From an uncultured Clostridia bacterium (GTDB lineage Bacteria > Bacillota > Clostridia > TANB77 > CAG-508), in contig CANQCW010000004.1 in NCBI GenBank assembly GCA_947591055.1, forward strand, positions 1 through 42,889: DNA of 42,889 nucleotides. Direction: 5' to 3'. The notes under the pieces are model-generated. The model had not been told where the DNA came from. It was given only the letters and a program-made list of their open reading frames with translations, and searched no databases. The stretch's first letter is position 1. Each line of letters opens with the position of its first letter. Shown one piece after another: positions 27,671-36,774 of this stretch. The position numbers and the translations under genes were made by a program.

Positions 27671-30670
27671 GACCAAGAAGTTCCAGCGTTAGAAAAAGCC
27701 ATAGAAGATGCTTTAAAACAACTTGAAAAATATGATAACTTTATGAATTGTGATGATAATAAAGGTAGTTACGGAACAGAGATCGGATATTTAGAAACTG
27801 CTCAAGAAGATATAGAAAATGCAGAAACAGAAGAAGATGTAGCAGAAGCTCTTGATACCTTCTTATCTCAAATGGAAAAAGTAGATGAAGCAATTGCAGC
27901 ATTAGAAGAGAAAAAAGATGCAGCAATTGAAGATTTACAAGCTTATGCAGATGCATTAAATGATGTAAAAGGAATGAGCGCAGAAGACAAATCAAAAGTT
28001 AAAACTTTTGTAAAACAAGCTCAAGAAGCAGTAAAAGCCGCAAACTCTAACGAAGAAATAGAGGCAGCTACAGATACTTTTAATGAATTAATGGCAAGTT
28101 TTGAAGAAGTAAAAACTGCTAAAGAAAAGGCTGAAACACTTGCAGCATTAAATGATTATTTAGCAGAAGCAGAACCAGGAATGAAAAACGTTATAGAAAA
28201 AGCAATTGATGAAGTAAATAAAGCAACAACTGCTGAAGAAGTAAAAAATGCAGTTAACGGTCTTTTAGATGAAAAAACAGGAAAATTACCAACTCTAAAA
28301 GAAGCACAAAAAGCAGCATATGAAACACTATCAGCATATGAAGATTATTTAGCAAAAAATACAGTGGACGGAGAAAATTTAATTCTTGGAGAAATAGAAA
28401 CTGTAAAAGCAGCAATAGCTAATGCAGAAGATAAGTCTAATGTAGAAACAGCTATGGATGGATTTGATAATTTTATGGATGATTATGAAGACACAGTTAC
28501 TGCTGTTGAATTAGAAGTAGCAAAGAATGCATTAGACAATATGTATAAAGAAGTTACAGCAAAACTAAGTCCTTATGTATCAAGCACAGATAAAAATGTT
28601 AAAGATTTAGCAGATGCTGCAGTAAAATTATTTGATGAAATTAGAAAAGCCGGAGCCGAATCTGAAGAAAAAGATGATGTGGTGGAAGCAACTAATAGAA
28701 TAAAAGATTTATTCTATGGTAAAGGAAATCATGGATTACCAGCAGTAAATGAAGATAACTATGTTGTAGAATCAAATCTTAAAAGTTATTATAGTGAATC
28801 TAATATAGTAACTAACTTCTTAGGATATGAAAATGCATTAAAACACAATGCAGCAAAAACTGAAAAAGATGATAAAGCAGATAAATTAGGACGTGCAGAA
28901 GCATATAAATCAGCAATGGAAAAATTAGACTTATATACAACAGTAATAAATGACAATGATGCAGTTGAAGCATTAAAGTTAACAGAACAAAATGTAGCAA
29001 GTATCAAAGAAATGATAAGTTCAACAAAAACATCAGTAGAAAAAGCAGAAGGCAAAACTGCTGTAGATGATGCCAAAGCTATATTAGATAAATATTTAAA
29101 CAACTATTATGCAGAATTTGTAGAATATGCAGAAAACTATGAATTCGAAAGTACAAAAACAAGTGCTTTAAAAGAATTAGAAGCTTACAAAGAGCAATAT
29201 AAAGATGTTACTGAAGATGATACAATTTATGCACCAGTGAAAGATGCAGTAGATGATGCAATTACAGCTATTGAAGCATTAGAAGCTGACATAAATGAAG
29301 TTAGTGAAATAACAGAAGAATTAGAAACTGTAAAAGATGCAATTAAATTAGCAAACAAACAAGCAGAATTAAAATTAGCAGTAGATACAGCAGTAGCAAA
29401 ATATACACCACTATTAAAATCTGAAAGTGAAGAAGTAAAACAAGCAGCTGCAGCAGCAATAAAAGAACTTAGTGCTTTAAAATATAATGGATCAATTAAA
29501 AACACACCAAAAGACGTAGCTAAAATAGAAGAAAAATATGATCCTCAACTTAAAGAAGCACTAAAAGCTCAAGAAGAAAAAGATAAAAAAGAACGTGATG
29601 AAGCATTAGAACCAATAATGGATAAAGTTGACGAACTTATTGAAATAGCAACAGCAGGAAAGAGAACAGAAATAGTAAATCAATTAAATAATTTTAAATC
29701 AGAACTTAATAAAACAAAAACAGCTGAAGAAGTAAGAACAGTAAGTGGCCAATTAAATTCTTATATAAATGATTCATGTCAAATAGTAAGTGCTCAATAT
29801 GATGCGATATATAAAACATCAGTTGGATTATTAGACAAGTATAAAGAAATCTGTGGAAAAGATGAAGAAGCAAAAGCAATAGTAGACAAAGCAATAGCAG
29901 ATATCAAAGCAATAACAGAAACAGATATTGCAAGAGCACAAGCAGCAATTAATGCAATAGTTGGTGTAGGTGTATCTGACGAAAAAGAAACAGTTGCAAA
30001 GAAAATTGCTAAAATACAAGGTGAAATAACTAACTTAGACACTGAAAAAGAGAACGCTGTAAGAACTATTAATAATAAAATTGATGAATATCCAGAAGAT
30101 AAAGCAGCATTAAAGAATATAGTACAAGAATATATAGATGCAATAAATGCTGTAACAAGAAAAGGCAAAAATTATGAAACTACAATAAACAATATAGTAA
30201 CAGAAGCTGAAGCTGCAATACAAGATTATCTTGATGTTAAAATTTCTAATGAAGCAGAAAAAAATCTTAATATAAAAAGTGTTAAAAATGAAATAGGAGA
30301 ATCAACTACTTTTTTTGAATCTGGAAAAAAGGTTTCAGATTTACAAGAAAGTGTTAAAATAGTAGATGGAAAAGTTTCAGGAAAATTAAAAGAAGTAACC
30401 GATTTTACACAGTTTGGTGCTCCTGAAGGAGAAAACCATTTCTTAGCTTTAAAATTTGATAAAGGTTCTGCAGAAAGAGTTGAAATTCAATTAGTTAATG
30501 GTGATGAATCTAAGACTATCGGAGATTTAGATACTGACGGAATTGTAATAATAAGTTTTAAAGAAGAACAACAACTAACCACTAACAAAATGAAAGTAAA
30601 TTTTTATAATGAATCAAATGAATTAGTTAAAACTTTAACACTTGACTTATCAGGATTAAAGTTTGCTTAA
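27671..30670 (+). CDS. Silent cassette 2: alpha-helical/coiled-coil repeat surface module without RBS/signal peptide
   Basis: Opens at GACCAAGAAGTTC: DQEVPALEKAIEDALKQLEKYD...; long helical Ala/Glu/Lys-rich repeats. Confidence 0.7.
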   Translation, partial: DQEVPALEKAIEDALKQLEKYDNFMNCDDNKGSYGTEIGYLETAQEDIENAETEEDVAEALDTFLSQMEKVDEAIAALEEKKDAAIEDLQAYADALNDVKGMSAEDKSKVKTFVKQAQEAVKAANSNEEIEAATDTFNELMASFEEVKTAKEKAETLAALNDYLAEAEPGMKNVIEKAIDEVNKATTAEEVKNAVNGLLDEKTGKLPTLKEAQKAAYETLSAYEDYLAKNTVDGENLILGEIETVKAAIANAEDKSNVETAMDGFDNFMDDYEDTVTAVELEVAKNALDNMYKEVTAKLSPYVSSTDKNVKDLADAAVKLFDEIRKAGAESEEKDDVVEATNRIKDLFYGKGNHGLPAVNEDNYVVESNLKSYYSESNIVTNFLGYENALKHNAAKTEKDDKADKLGRAEAYKSAMEKLDLYTTVINDNDAVEALKLTEQNVASIKEMISSTKTSVEKAEGKTAVDDAKAILDKYLNNYYAEFVEYAENYEFESTKTSALKELEAYKEQYKDVTEDDTIYAPVKDAVDDAITAIEALEADINEVSEITEELETVKDAIKLANKQAELKLAVDTAVAKYTPLLKSESEEVKQAAAAAIKELSALKYNGSIKNTPKDVAKIEEKYDPQLKEALKAQEEKDKKERDEALEPIMDKVDELIEIATAGKRTEIVNQLNNFKSELNKTKTAEEVRTVSGQLNSYINDSCQIVSAQYDAIYKTSVGLLDKYKEICGKDEEAKAIVDKAIADIKAITETDIARAQAAINAIVGVGVSDEKETVAKKIAKIQGEITNLDTEKENAVRTINNKIDEYPEDKAALKNIVQEYIDAINAVTRKGKNYETTINNIVTEAEAAIQDYLDVKISNEAEKNLNIKSVKNEIGESTTFFESGKKVSDLQESVKIVDGKVSGKLKEVTDFTQFGAPEGENHFLALKFDKGSAERVEIQLVNGDESKTIGDLDTDGIVIISFKEEQQLTTNKMKVNFYNESNELVKTLTLDLSGLKFA

Positions 30671-30690
30671 ATTGAATTTGCAATATAAAT

Positions 30691-30726
30691 AAAAAATACA
30701 CGAGGTATAATACTCGTGTATTTTTT
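30691..30726. terminator. Bidirectional terminator between convergent cassettes 2 and 3
   Basis: AAAAAATACACGAG...CTCGTGTATTTTTT. Confidence 0.85.
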
Positions 30727-30742
30727 GCGTAAAGTCATTTAA

Positions 30743-33700
30743 CTATTTTAATCCTTGAATCTCTACTGATTCAGTTCCTTCATTTTCAATAGTTACTATA
30801 TTATTTACTCCATTTAATGTAACTTTTACATCTTCACTATCTACTCCAAAAGATGCTAAGAAGCTGTTTACTTCTGATAGAACTGTTTCTGTAATATCTG
30901 CTCCTACTGCAGTGTTTTTAGTTAATGCAGTTTTTAAATCTTCAACTGATTCATATTGTTTAATTGCTACTGTTTTTCCTTTTAAAACACTTGGAACGTT
31001 TTCTTCTACTACTGCTGTTATTTTTGCTGTTTTACCATCTTTTTTGCCTGATAATGTTACAGCTTTTCCACCTGTTAATTTATCTCCAGATACATCAACT
31101 TCTCCTTTTACTACTGTAACTTCTATATCACTTCCTACTGTTACATTTTCTTGAGTTACTGTTACTTTTCCACCATTTCCTTTTATTGTTATGCTTCCTT
31201 GTTGTGTTGTAGCTGTTCCGTCTGAACTTACAAATTTGATTGTTACATTTCCGTCATTTTGTCCTGCATCAACACTATTATTTAAGTTTTCAAATACTAA
31301 GTTGTTTGATTCTTCTCCATTTGCAACTACTGTTAATGTTGGATTATTACCTTCTATTATAGCTTTTACTGCTGTTTGTAATTTAGTTGTCATTTTAACA
31401 CCATTAATTGTTACTGTTGCTCCTTCTGCTACTATAAAGTTTCCTAATTCAGTAGCTCCTGTTTTTATTTTTACTCCATTACCTAATGTTACTACTTCGT
31501 CTTTATTCATTTTGAAATTACTTAAATCAAATTGCCCTGCTTTTAGATTTACTTCTGCTGGATATTTTTCTGATCCAGAACCGCCTATAGGTTTTCCAAT
31601 TTTTCTTTCATAATCGCTACCAGTAATGTTTAGTGTTTTTCCTTCTAAGTAATTAGCATACATAAATGATGCATCTTCTTCAGAATTTGCCTTATCTTTA
31701 TTTAATTCTAAATCTATTACATCACCATTTATTGTAACTTTATCACCATTTTTTAATTTTGAAAGGAAAGCTTTTAAGTTAGTAAATTCTCCTTTTAAAT
31801 TTGTATCACTAAAATCGTTTCCTTTGAATTCTTCTCCTTCAATTACAATTTTTCCATCACTTCCTACTGAATAAAAGTTATTTGCATTTGCTTTGCAATC
31901 TTCTTTAGTTTCAGTGCAAGTTAAGCCATTTACTCTTGGCATTGTGTGACCATTTGCAATTACATCGCTCCATCCTTCAAATTCTCCACATCTTGTAATT
32001 AGTCTAAATTGATATTCTGTATATGCTTCTAATCCGCTTACTGTGAAATATGTTGCTGTTATATTTCCATCTTCATCTTTATCATAAGTTGTTACTACTT
32101 CTGATGTTCCCATATCTTTGTAGTTAGTCTCATCAACTTTTTTATAAACTCTTACAGCATATGTTAAATCTGAATCTTCTTCTCCGTATGCGCATTTATT
32201 TGCATAGTATGGAGCTTTTTTATTTGTTGCTGTATCTAATTTAAATGTCATTGTACTATCTGAAGCGTCTGTTATTTTCGCATCTCTATATGGTGCACAG
32301 AAATAGTAATATTCTGGTTGTGAATTTACATAGATTATATTCTTATTAGTATTGTTCTTATCTTCTTCTTTCATTTTTTCACTATCTGCAGTTGCAACTA
32401 CTTCTGCATAATATCCATAGTTACGATTTAATTTTCTAGTTTTTGTCCAGTTTTCACCTACATAATTATCATTATCTGTAGCATAATAAATTGATTTATT
32501 ATTTGATTTAGTTGTTGTAGATGTTATTCTAGCATTTGGATCAAATACACCAGTTTCTGTGTCTTCTAAGTATAATTTTACTGTGTATCCTCCACAGTTT
32601 ACATCATTTTCATCCCATGATAGTTTTGGATATCCATTACTTTCATCTACAGATAATTTTATATTACTTACTGGATTTACAGCTTTTACTGTTACTGTTT
32701 CTGATTTAAATTCATCAGAATTTATTGTATTTGTTGCTTCACTTGCTATATTTCCTTTAGTTACTACTGTTATATAGTATTCTCCTGCTTCTAAAGCAGA
32801 TGTTGGATCATTGTAATTTCTTAATGTAAATTTTGTACTTCCTGCTTCTGTTTCATAATAAATTTCTCCATCTTTATATAATGTTACAATATATCCATTG
32901 TTTAAATAAGTACTTGTATGAGGATTGTTCCAAGTAAAATCTCCGTTTTCACTTGTAGGTAATGTTACACTACTAATTTTTTCTTCTTTAGTTGCCTTTA
33001 CATCATCTGCCATATCTACTTGTGGTATACTTACTGCACAATCAGCTAATACAGTTTGACTTCCATATGAATTTTCTACTATGTAGAATATTCTATATAA
33101 ATTATCGTTATTTAATCCGTCAATTACTTCATCAATTGAATCTCCATTGACTGTTATTTTTCTTGTTACTGGAGTATAACTACTGCTATTCTTTATGTTT
33201 GAGTTTGAAAACTCTTTTGTTTTTGCATCCCATTTTACTGCATCAGTAGCACTTAATTCTGTTTTTAAAGCATTATCTGGAACAGCACAATAATAAATTG
33301 TTGTTACATCACTTTCACCATATCTTGTTGCATTAAAAATAGCATTGTCTGTATTACTACGTTTTACACTAACTTTTGCAACTGTTGGCTCTACAGTATT
33401 TTTAGTTACTTTTACTTCTCCTAATGGTGTTTCATACTTTGTATCTTCTGCATCAAATAATCTAAAATATATTGTTCCATCTGATATATGTGGATATCCT
33501 CCAACTAAATCTTGATGATTTTTTTCATCTTTTGTTACATCAATTTTTGATTGGCTTGCGCCTACTGTAACTTTCATTTCATTTTCATCACTACTTGTTT
33601 CAGGTGTTACTGTTGCAGGTAAACCACTTATACTTAGTTTTCTTCCACTTTCATCAAATGCTACTAATTGAAGAGAAGTATCATCAGGGATATCTTCGTC

Positions 33701-33799
33701 ATAAGAAACAGAGATGTCTAAATTCTCTTGATTTACGTTGTTAATGATATTGTTTTCATTTACTGTTATTGTGTAATTGTAATCCTGAACTTCTTGGTC
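30743..33799 (-). CDS. Silent cassette 3: Ig/FnIII-like plus beta-helix-like surface module
   Basis: Frame open from GACCAAGAAGTTC at 33787-33799: DQEVQDYNYTITVNENNIINNVNQENLDISV...; no start/RBS. Confidence 0.75.
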   Translation of the reverse strand, partial: DQEVQDYNYTITVNENNIINNVNQENLDISVSYDEDIPDDTSLQLVAFDESGRKLSISGLPATVTPETSSDENEMKVTVGASQSKIDVTKDEKNHQDLVGGYPHISDGTIYFRLFDAEDTKYETPLGEVKVTKNTVEPTVAKVSVKRSNTDNAIFNATRYGESDVTTIYYCAVPDNALKTELSATDAVKWDAKTKEFSNSNIKNSSSYTPVTRKITVNGDSIDEVIDGLNNDNLYRIFYIVENSYGSQTVLADCAVSIPQVDMADDVKATKEEKISSVTLPTSENGDFTWNNPHTSTYLNNGYIVTLYKDGEIYYETEAGSTKFTLRNYNDPTSALEAGEYYITVVTKGNIASEATNTINSDEFKSETVTVKAVNPVSNIKLSVDESNGYPKLSWDENDVNCGGYTVKLYLEDTETGVFDPNARITSTTTKSNNKSIYYATDNDNYVGENWTKTRKLNRNYGYYAEVVATADSEKMKEEDKNNTNKNIIYVNSQPEYYYFCAPYRDAKITDASDSTMTFKLDTATNKKAPYYANKCAYGEEDSDLTYAVRVYKKVDETNYKDMGTSEVVTTYDKDEDGNITATYFTVSGLEAYTEYQFRLITRCGEFEGWSDVIANGHTMPRVNGLTCTETKEDCKANANNFYSVGSDGKIVIEGEEFKGNDFSDTNLKGEFTNLKAFLSKLKNGDKVTINGDVIDLELNKDKANSEEDASFMYANYLEGKTLNITGSDYERKIGKPIGGSGSEKYPAEVNLKAGQFDLSNFKMNKDEVVTLGNGVKIKTGATELGNFIVAEGATVTINGVKMTTKLQTAVKAIIEGNNPTLTVVANGEESNNLVFENLNNSVDAGQNDGNVTIKFVSSDGTATTQQGSITIKGNGGKVTVTQENVTVGSDIEVTVVKGEVDVSGDKLTGGKAVTLSGKKDGKTAKITAVVEENVPSVLKGKTVAIKQYESVEDLKTALTKNTAVGADITETVLSEVNSFLASFGVDSEDVKVTLNGVNNIVTIENEGTESVEIQGLK

Positions 33800-33981
33800 T
33801 CATTTAAAAAAACAAAATGTCAATTTTTATTAATATATCAACAAAAGTTAACAATTATTTGAAAGATATTATTAAAAAATAGTAGGAATAATATAAGAAA
33901 TATTGTATATAATATATAAATATATTATCTTGACAATATATTTACAAAATGATAAAATAATAATGAAGAGAGGTGATATTT

Positions 33982-34245
33982 ATGGCTCAAACTTTAATTA
34001 ACTTTAGAATTGATGAAAATATAAAAAAAGAAATGGAACAACTTTGCAATGAGTTAGGTATAACAATGACAACAGCCTTCAATATTTTTGCTAAAAAAAT
34101 GATACGTGAAAAAAGAATTCCCTTTGATGTGTCTATTGATTCATTTTATTTAGAAAATAATATAAAATACTTAGAGCAAGTAATAGCTGATATCGAATCT
34201 GGAAAATCAAAATTAGAAGAGCACAAATTAATTGAGGAGGATTAA
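33982..34245 (+). CDS. RelB/DinJ family antitoxin (second locus)
   Basis: MAQTLINFRIDENIKKEMEQLCNELGITMTTAFNIFAKKMIREKRIPFDV; AGAGGTG RBS. Confidence 0.9.
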   Translation: MAQTLINFRIDENIKKEMEQLCNELGITMTTAFNIFAKKMIREKRIPFDVSIDSFYLENNIKYLEQVIADIESGKSKLEEHKLIEED

Positions 34246-34246
34246 T

Positions 34247-34504
34247 ATGAAGCTATTATGGGAAGAAAGAGCATGGGAAGATTATTTATATTGGCAACAA
34301 CAAGACAAAAAAACATTAAAAAAAATCAATATACTTTTAAAAGATATCCAGCGAGATTGTTATAGTGGAATAGGAAAACCGGAACCTCTAAGAGAAAACC
34401 TAAAAGGTTGGTGGAGCAGAAGAATAGACAATGAAAATAGAATTGTCTACTGCCAAAAAGGAGAAAATGTAATTATTGCTGCATGTAGAGGTCATTATGA
34501 ATAA
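34247..34504 (+). CDS. YoeB/Txe family toxin (second locus)
   Basis: AWEDYLYWQQQDKKTLKKINILLKDIQRDCYSGIGKPEPLRENLKGWWSRRIDNENRIVY; GGAGG RBS. Confidence 0.92.
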   Translation: MKLLWEERAWEDYLYWQQQDKKTLKKINILLKDIQRDCYSGIGKPEPLRENLKGWWSRRIDNENRIVYCQKGENVIIAACRGHYE

Positions 34505-34517
34505 TATTAAATTATAT

Positions 34518-34560
34518 AAACAGTTGCATAAATTTTTAAAGAAACTTCTGCAACTGTTTT
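34518..34560 (+). terminator. Hairpin terminator after relB-yoeB
   Basis: AAACAGTTGCA...TGCAACTGTTT followed by TAATTT. Confidence 0.6.
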
Positions 34561-34729
34561 AATTTCTTCTTATAGCAAATGTTAATTTTTTTGTTATTTC
34601 AAACAAAACTGGCATTTATATTATAATCATATTAATCTAATCATAAAATCATATTAAAAGTATATTCAAAATCATGTCACATTCTTTCGAGAATCGATTA
34701 TGAGACATTTTATTGTGTTAATAGTATAA

Positions 34730-35656
34730 TTAATCACTTTTTAATTTCCAATTTATCATAGGATGAAATTTTATTTTTTCTATAATTTCATTATCATCAA
34801 ATAATAATTCTGGTTCATATATTCCTTTGTGAAATTTATCATAAAATTCTTGAATATTATCATCAATTATTAAAATATCTTTTAAATAGTCTCTTACTGC
34901 TTGTTTCATTTCATCTACATTACTTTTTTTGGGATTTCTATCTTTTAATGTTGGTAGTAATTTTGTTTTTATTTCTTGTTTGTCTATTTTTTCTATTTTA
35001 TCAAGACTCATATCTTCAAATTTATAGTTATTAATGGCTATATATTCTAACATAAAACATTGCTTTAATAATTTTTTTTCTTCTTTATCAAATAACTGAT
35101 ATTTACTTAATGTATACACATCAAATAGATCCCTTGCTGTAGTTCTGCTTAATAATGCACAAATTTTTGCAGCATAAATTTCTATGGGATGAATACAATT
35201 AATTGCTAATTGTTTGTCTTCAAATACATCTGTAGATATTTTTAATTTTTTAGTTTTTAAAATATGTACTCTATTCATATAATTTATTTCTATCTTTATG
35301 TTGTCTATATTACCTGTTATATCTTCATATTCTGCTACAATAGAATCTAACGCATACACATTTTTAGATTTTTCTGTATTAATTCTATATGAATTAGCAG
35401 TTAAATACTGAACTAATAGATTATGTATATCTTTTCGATTTTTTATCATTTCATCTTTTGATAAATTTTCAGCCAAATCTAAGTCAATATCAACTGATAA
35501 TCTTGGAAAGTTAAATACTGCTGTATTTATAGCTGTTCCACCTTTTAAAGCTAATATGTTTTTTAACTTCTTATCATTATTAATCCATTCTAAAATTCTA
35601 AGCAATCTTTCTACTTTTTCTAATGTCGATTTTATAAAACCTGTTTTTTTTTGCAA
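34730..35656 (-). CDS. AbiEii-type nucleotidyltransferase toxin (type IV TA / Abi)
   Basis: LALKGGTAINTAVFNFPRLSVDIDLDLAENLSKDEM...; adjacent to AbiEi-like gene. Confidence 0.88.
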   Translation of the reverse strand: MQKKTGFIKSTLEKVERLLRILEWINNDKKLKNILALKGGTAINTAVFNFPRLSVDIDLDLAENLSKDEMIKNRKDIHNLLVQYLTANSYRINTEKSKNVYALDSIVAEYEDITGNIDNIKIEINYMNRVHILKTKKLKISTDVFEDKQLAINCIHPIEIYAAKICALLSRTTARDLFDVYTLSKYQLFDKEEKKLLKQCFMLEYIAINNYKFEDMSLDKIEKIDKQEIKTKLLPTLKDRNPKKSNVDEMKQAVRDYLKDILIIDDNIQEFYDKFHKGIYEPELLFDDNEIIEKIKFHPMINWKLKSD

Positions 35657-35683
35657 TGTCTTCTATGTATTTTTTATATTCTC

Positions 35684-36436
35684 CTACCAATACAATGTCC
35701 TCCCTTTAGTTAAAAATATCTCTGGAACTATCAAGTTCCATTCTTTAACATATTTGCTTTTCATTTTTTTTGTTTCTTCATTAAAATATAACTTCTTTTC
35801 ACCTTTTTTTTCTCTACATTTTTCTATTATTGTATTATTTACACCATAATGTTCATTTAATAATTCAATAAAAAAACCAACTTTTAAATATAGTTTATTA
35901 GAATTGTATCCTTTTAAATATTCTAATATTTTATCTCCATCTAGTTGCCCAAATAATTCTAAACACATTATTAATTCTTCACTACCTCCTGCTAAATCTG
36001 TTCTATTTATGCAATCAATAAAAGTTCTTTCTTTATCAGTTAATCTTACTTTGTTCTTTTCTGTTATTCCAAAATCATATTTACTATCTATACATTTATA
36101 TGATATTCCTTCGAAGTCAAAATCTTTAAATCTTTTTTTAGTCGAGACATAAACTTGGTAAAATACTTGATTTTTTACTCCATAATATTCTAATGCAGAA
36201 TGATATGATATATATGCATCATCTTTTATTTTTGATCCTATCATATATTGATCTGCAATTGTATTTTTAAATTCAATATCACATACAACATATAAATTAT
36301 GTTTTACTCTTTTTATAAGATTAAAGTCTAATAGGTCGTTTATTAAGCCTCTAGCTGAATTTATATTTCCTGTTAATTTATATACATCTTCAGAATTAAA
36401 GACTTTTAAATTTAAAATTTTTTCATATCTTATCAT
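35684..36436 (-). CDS. AbiEi-type antitoxin/transcriptional regulator
   Basis: N-terminal winged-helix-like region, ...DAYISYHSALEYYGVKNQVFYQVYVSTKKR..., typical AbiEi pattern. Confidence 0.82.
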   Translation of the reverse strand: MIRYEKILNLKVFNSEDVYKLTGNINSARGLINDLLDFNLIKRVKHNLYVVCDIEFKNTIADQYMIGSKIKDDAYISYHSALEYYGVKNQVFYQVYVSTKKRFKDFDFEGISYKCIDSKYDFGITEKNKVRLTDKERTFIDCINRTDLAGGSEELIMCLELFGQLDGDKILEYLKGYNSNKLYLKVGFFIELLNEHYGVNNTIIEKCREKKGEKKLYFNEETKKMKSKYVKEWNLIVPEIFLTKGRTLYW

Positions 36437-36774
36437 ATTATTTCACACCTTCTTTGAAAATATAGTTTATCTTTAATAAATTTTAACATGTCTATTTTAT
36501 ATTGTCAATATTTTTTCACGCTTTTTGCTCTAATATTATGTTTTTTTGTAAATTATTAGTGCAAAATTCGTGACTTGCTATAAATAGTTAGTGTCGCTAT
36601 ACACATAAAATTTTAGCGTTTTGATGAAAATTTAACAAAATATAAATTAATATACAATTTCATATTCTTAATATTTTAATAAACTTAATATACATTATTT
36701 ATAAAAAAAATTTGTCAAATCCATTAATATCAAGAAAAATATGAATTAATATTGGAATAAATTACTAAGAATCA

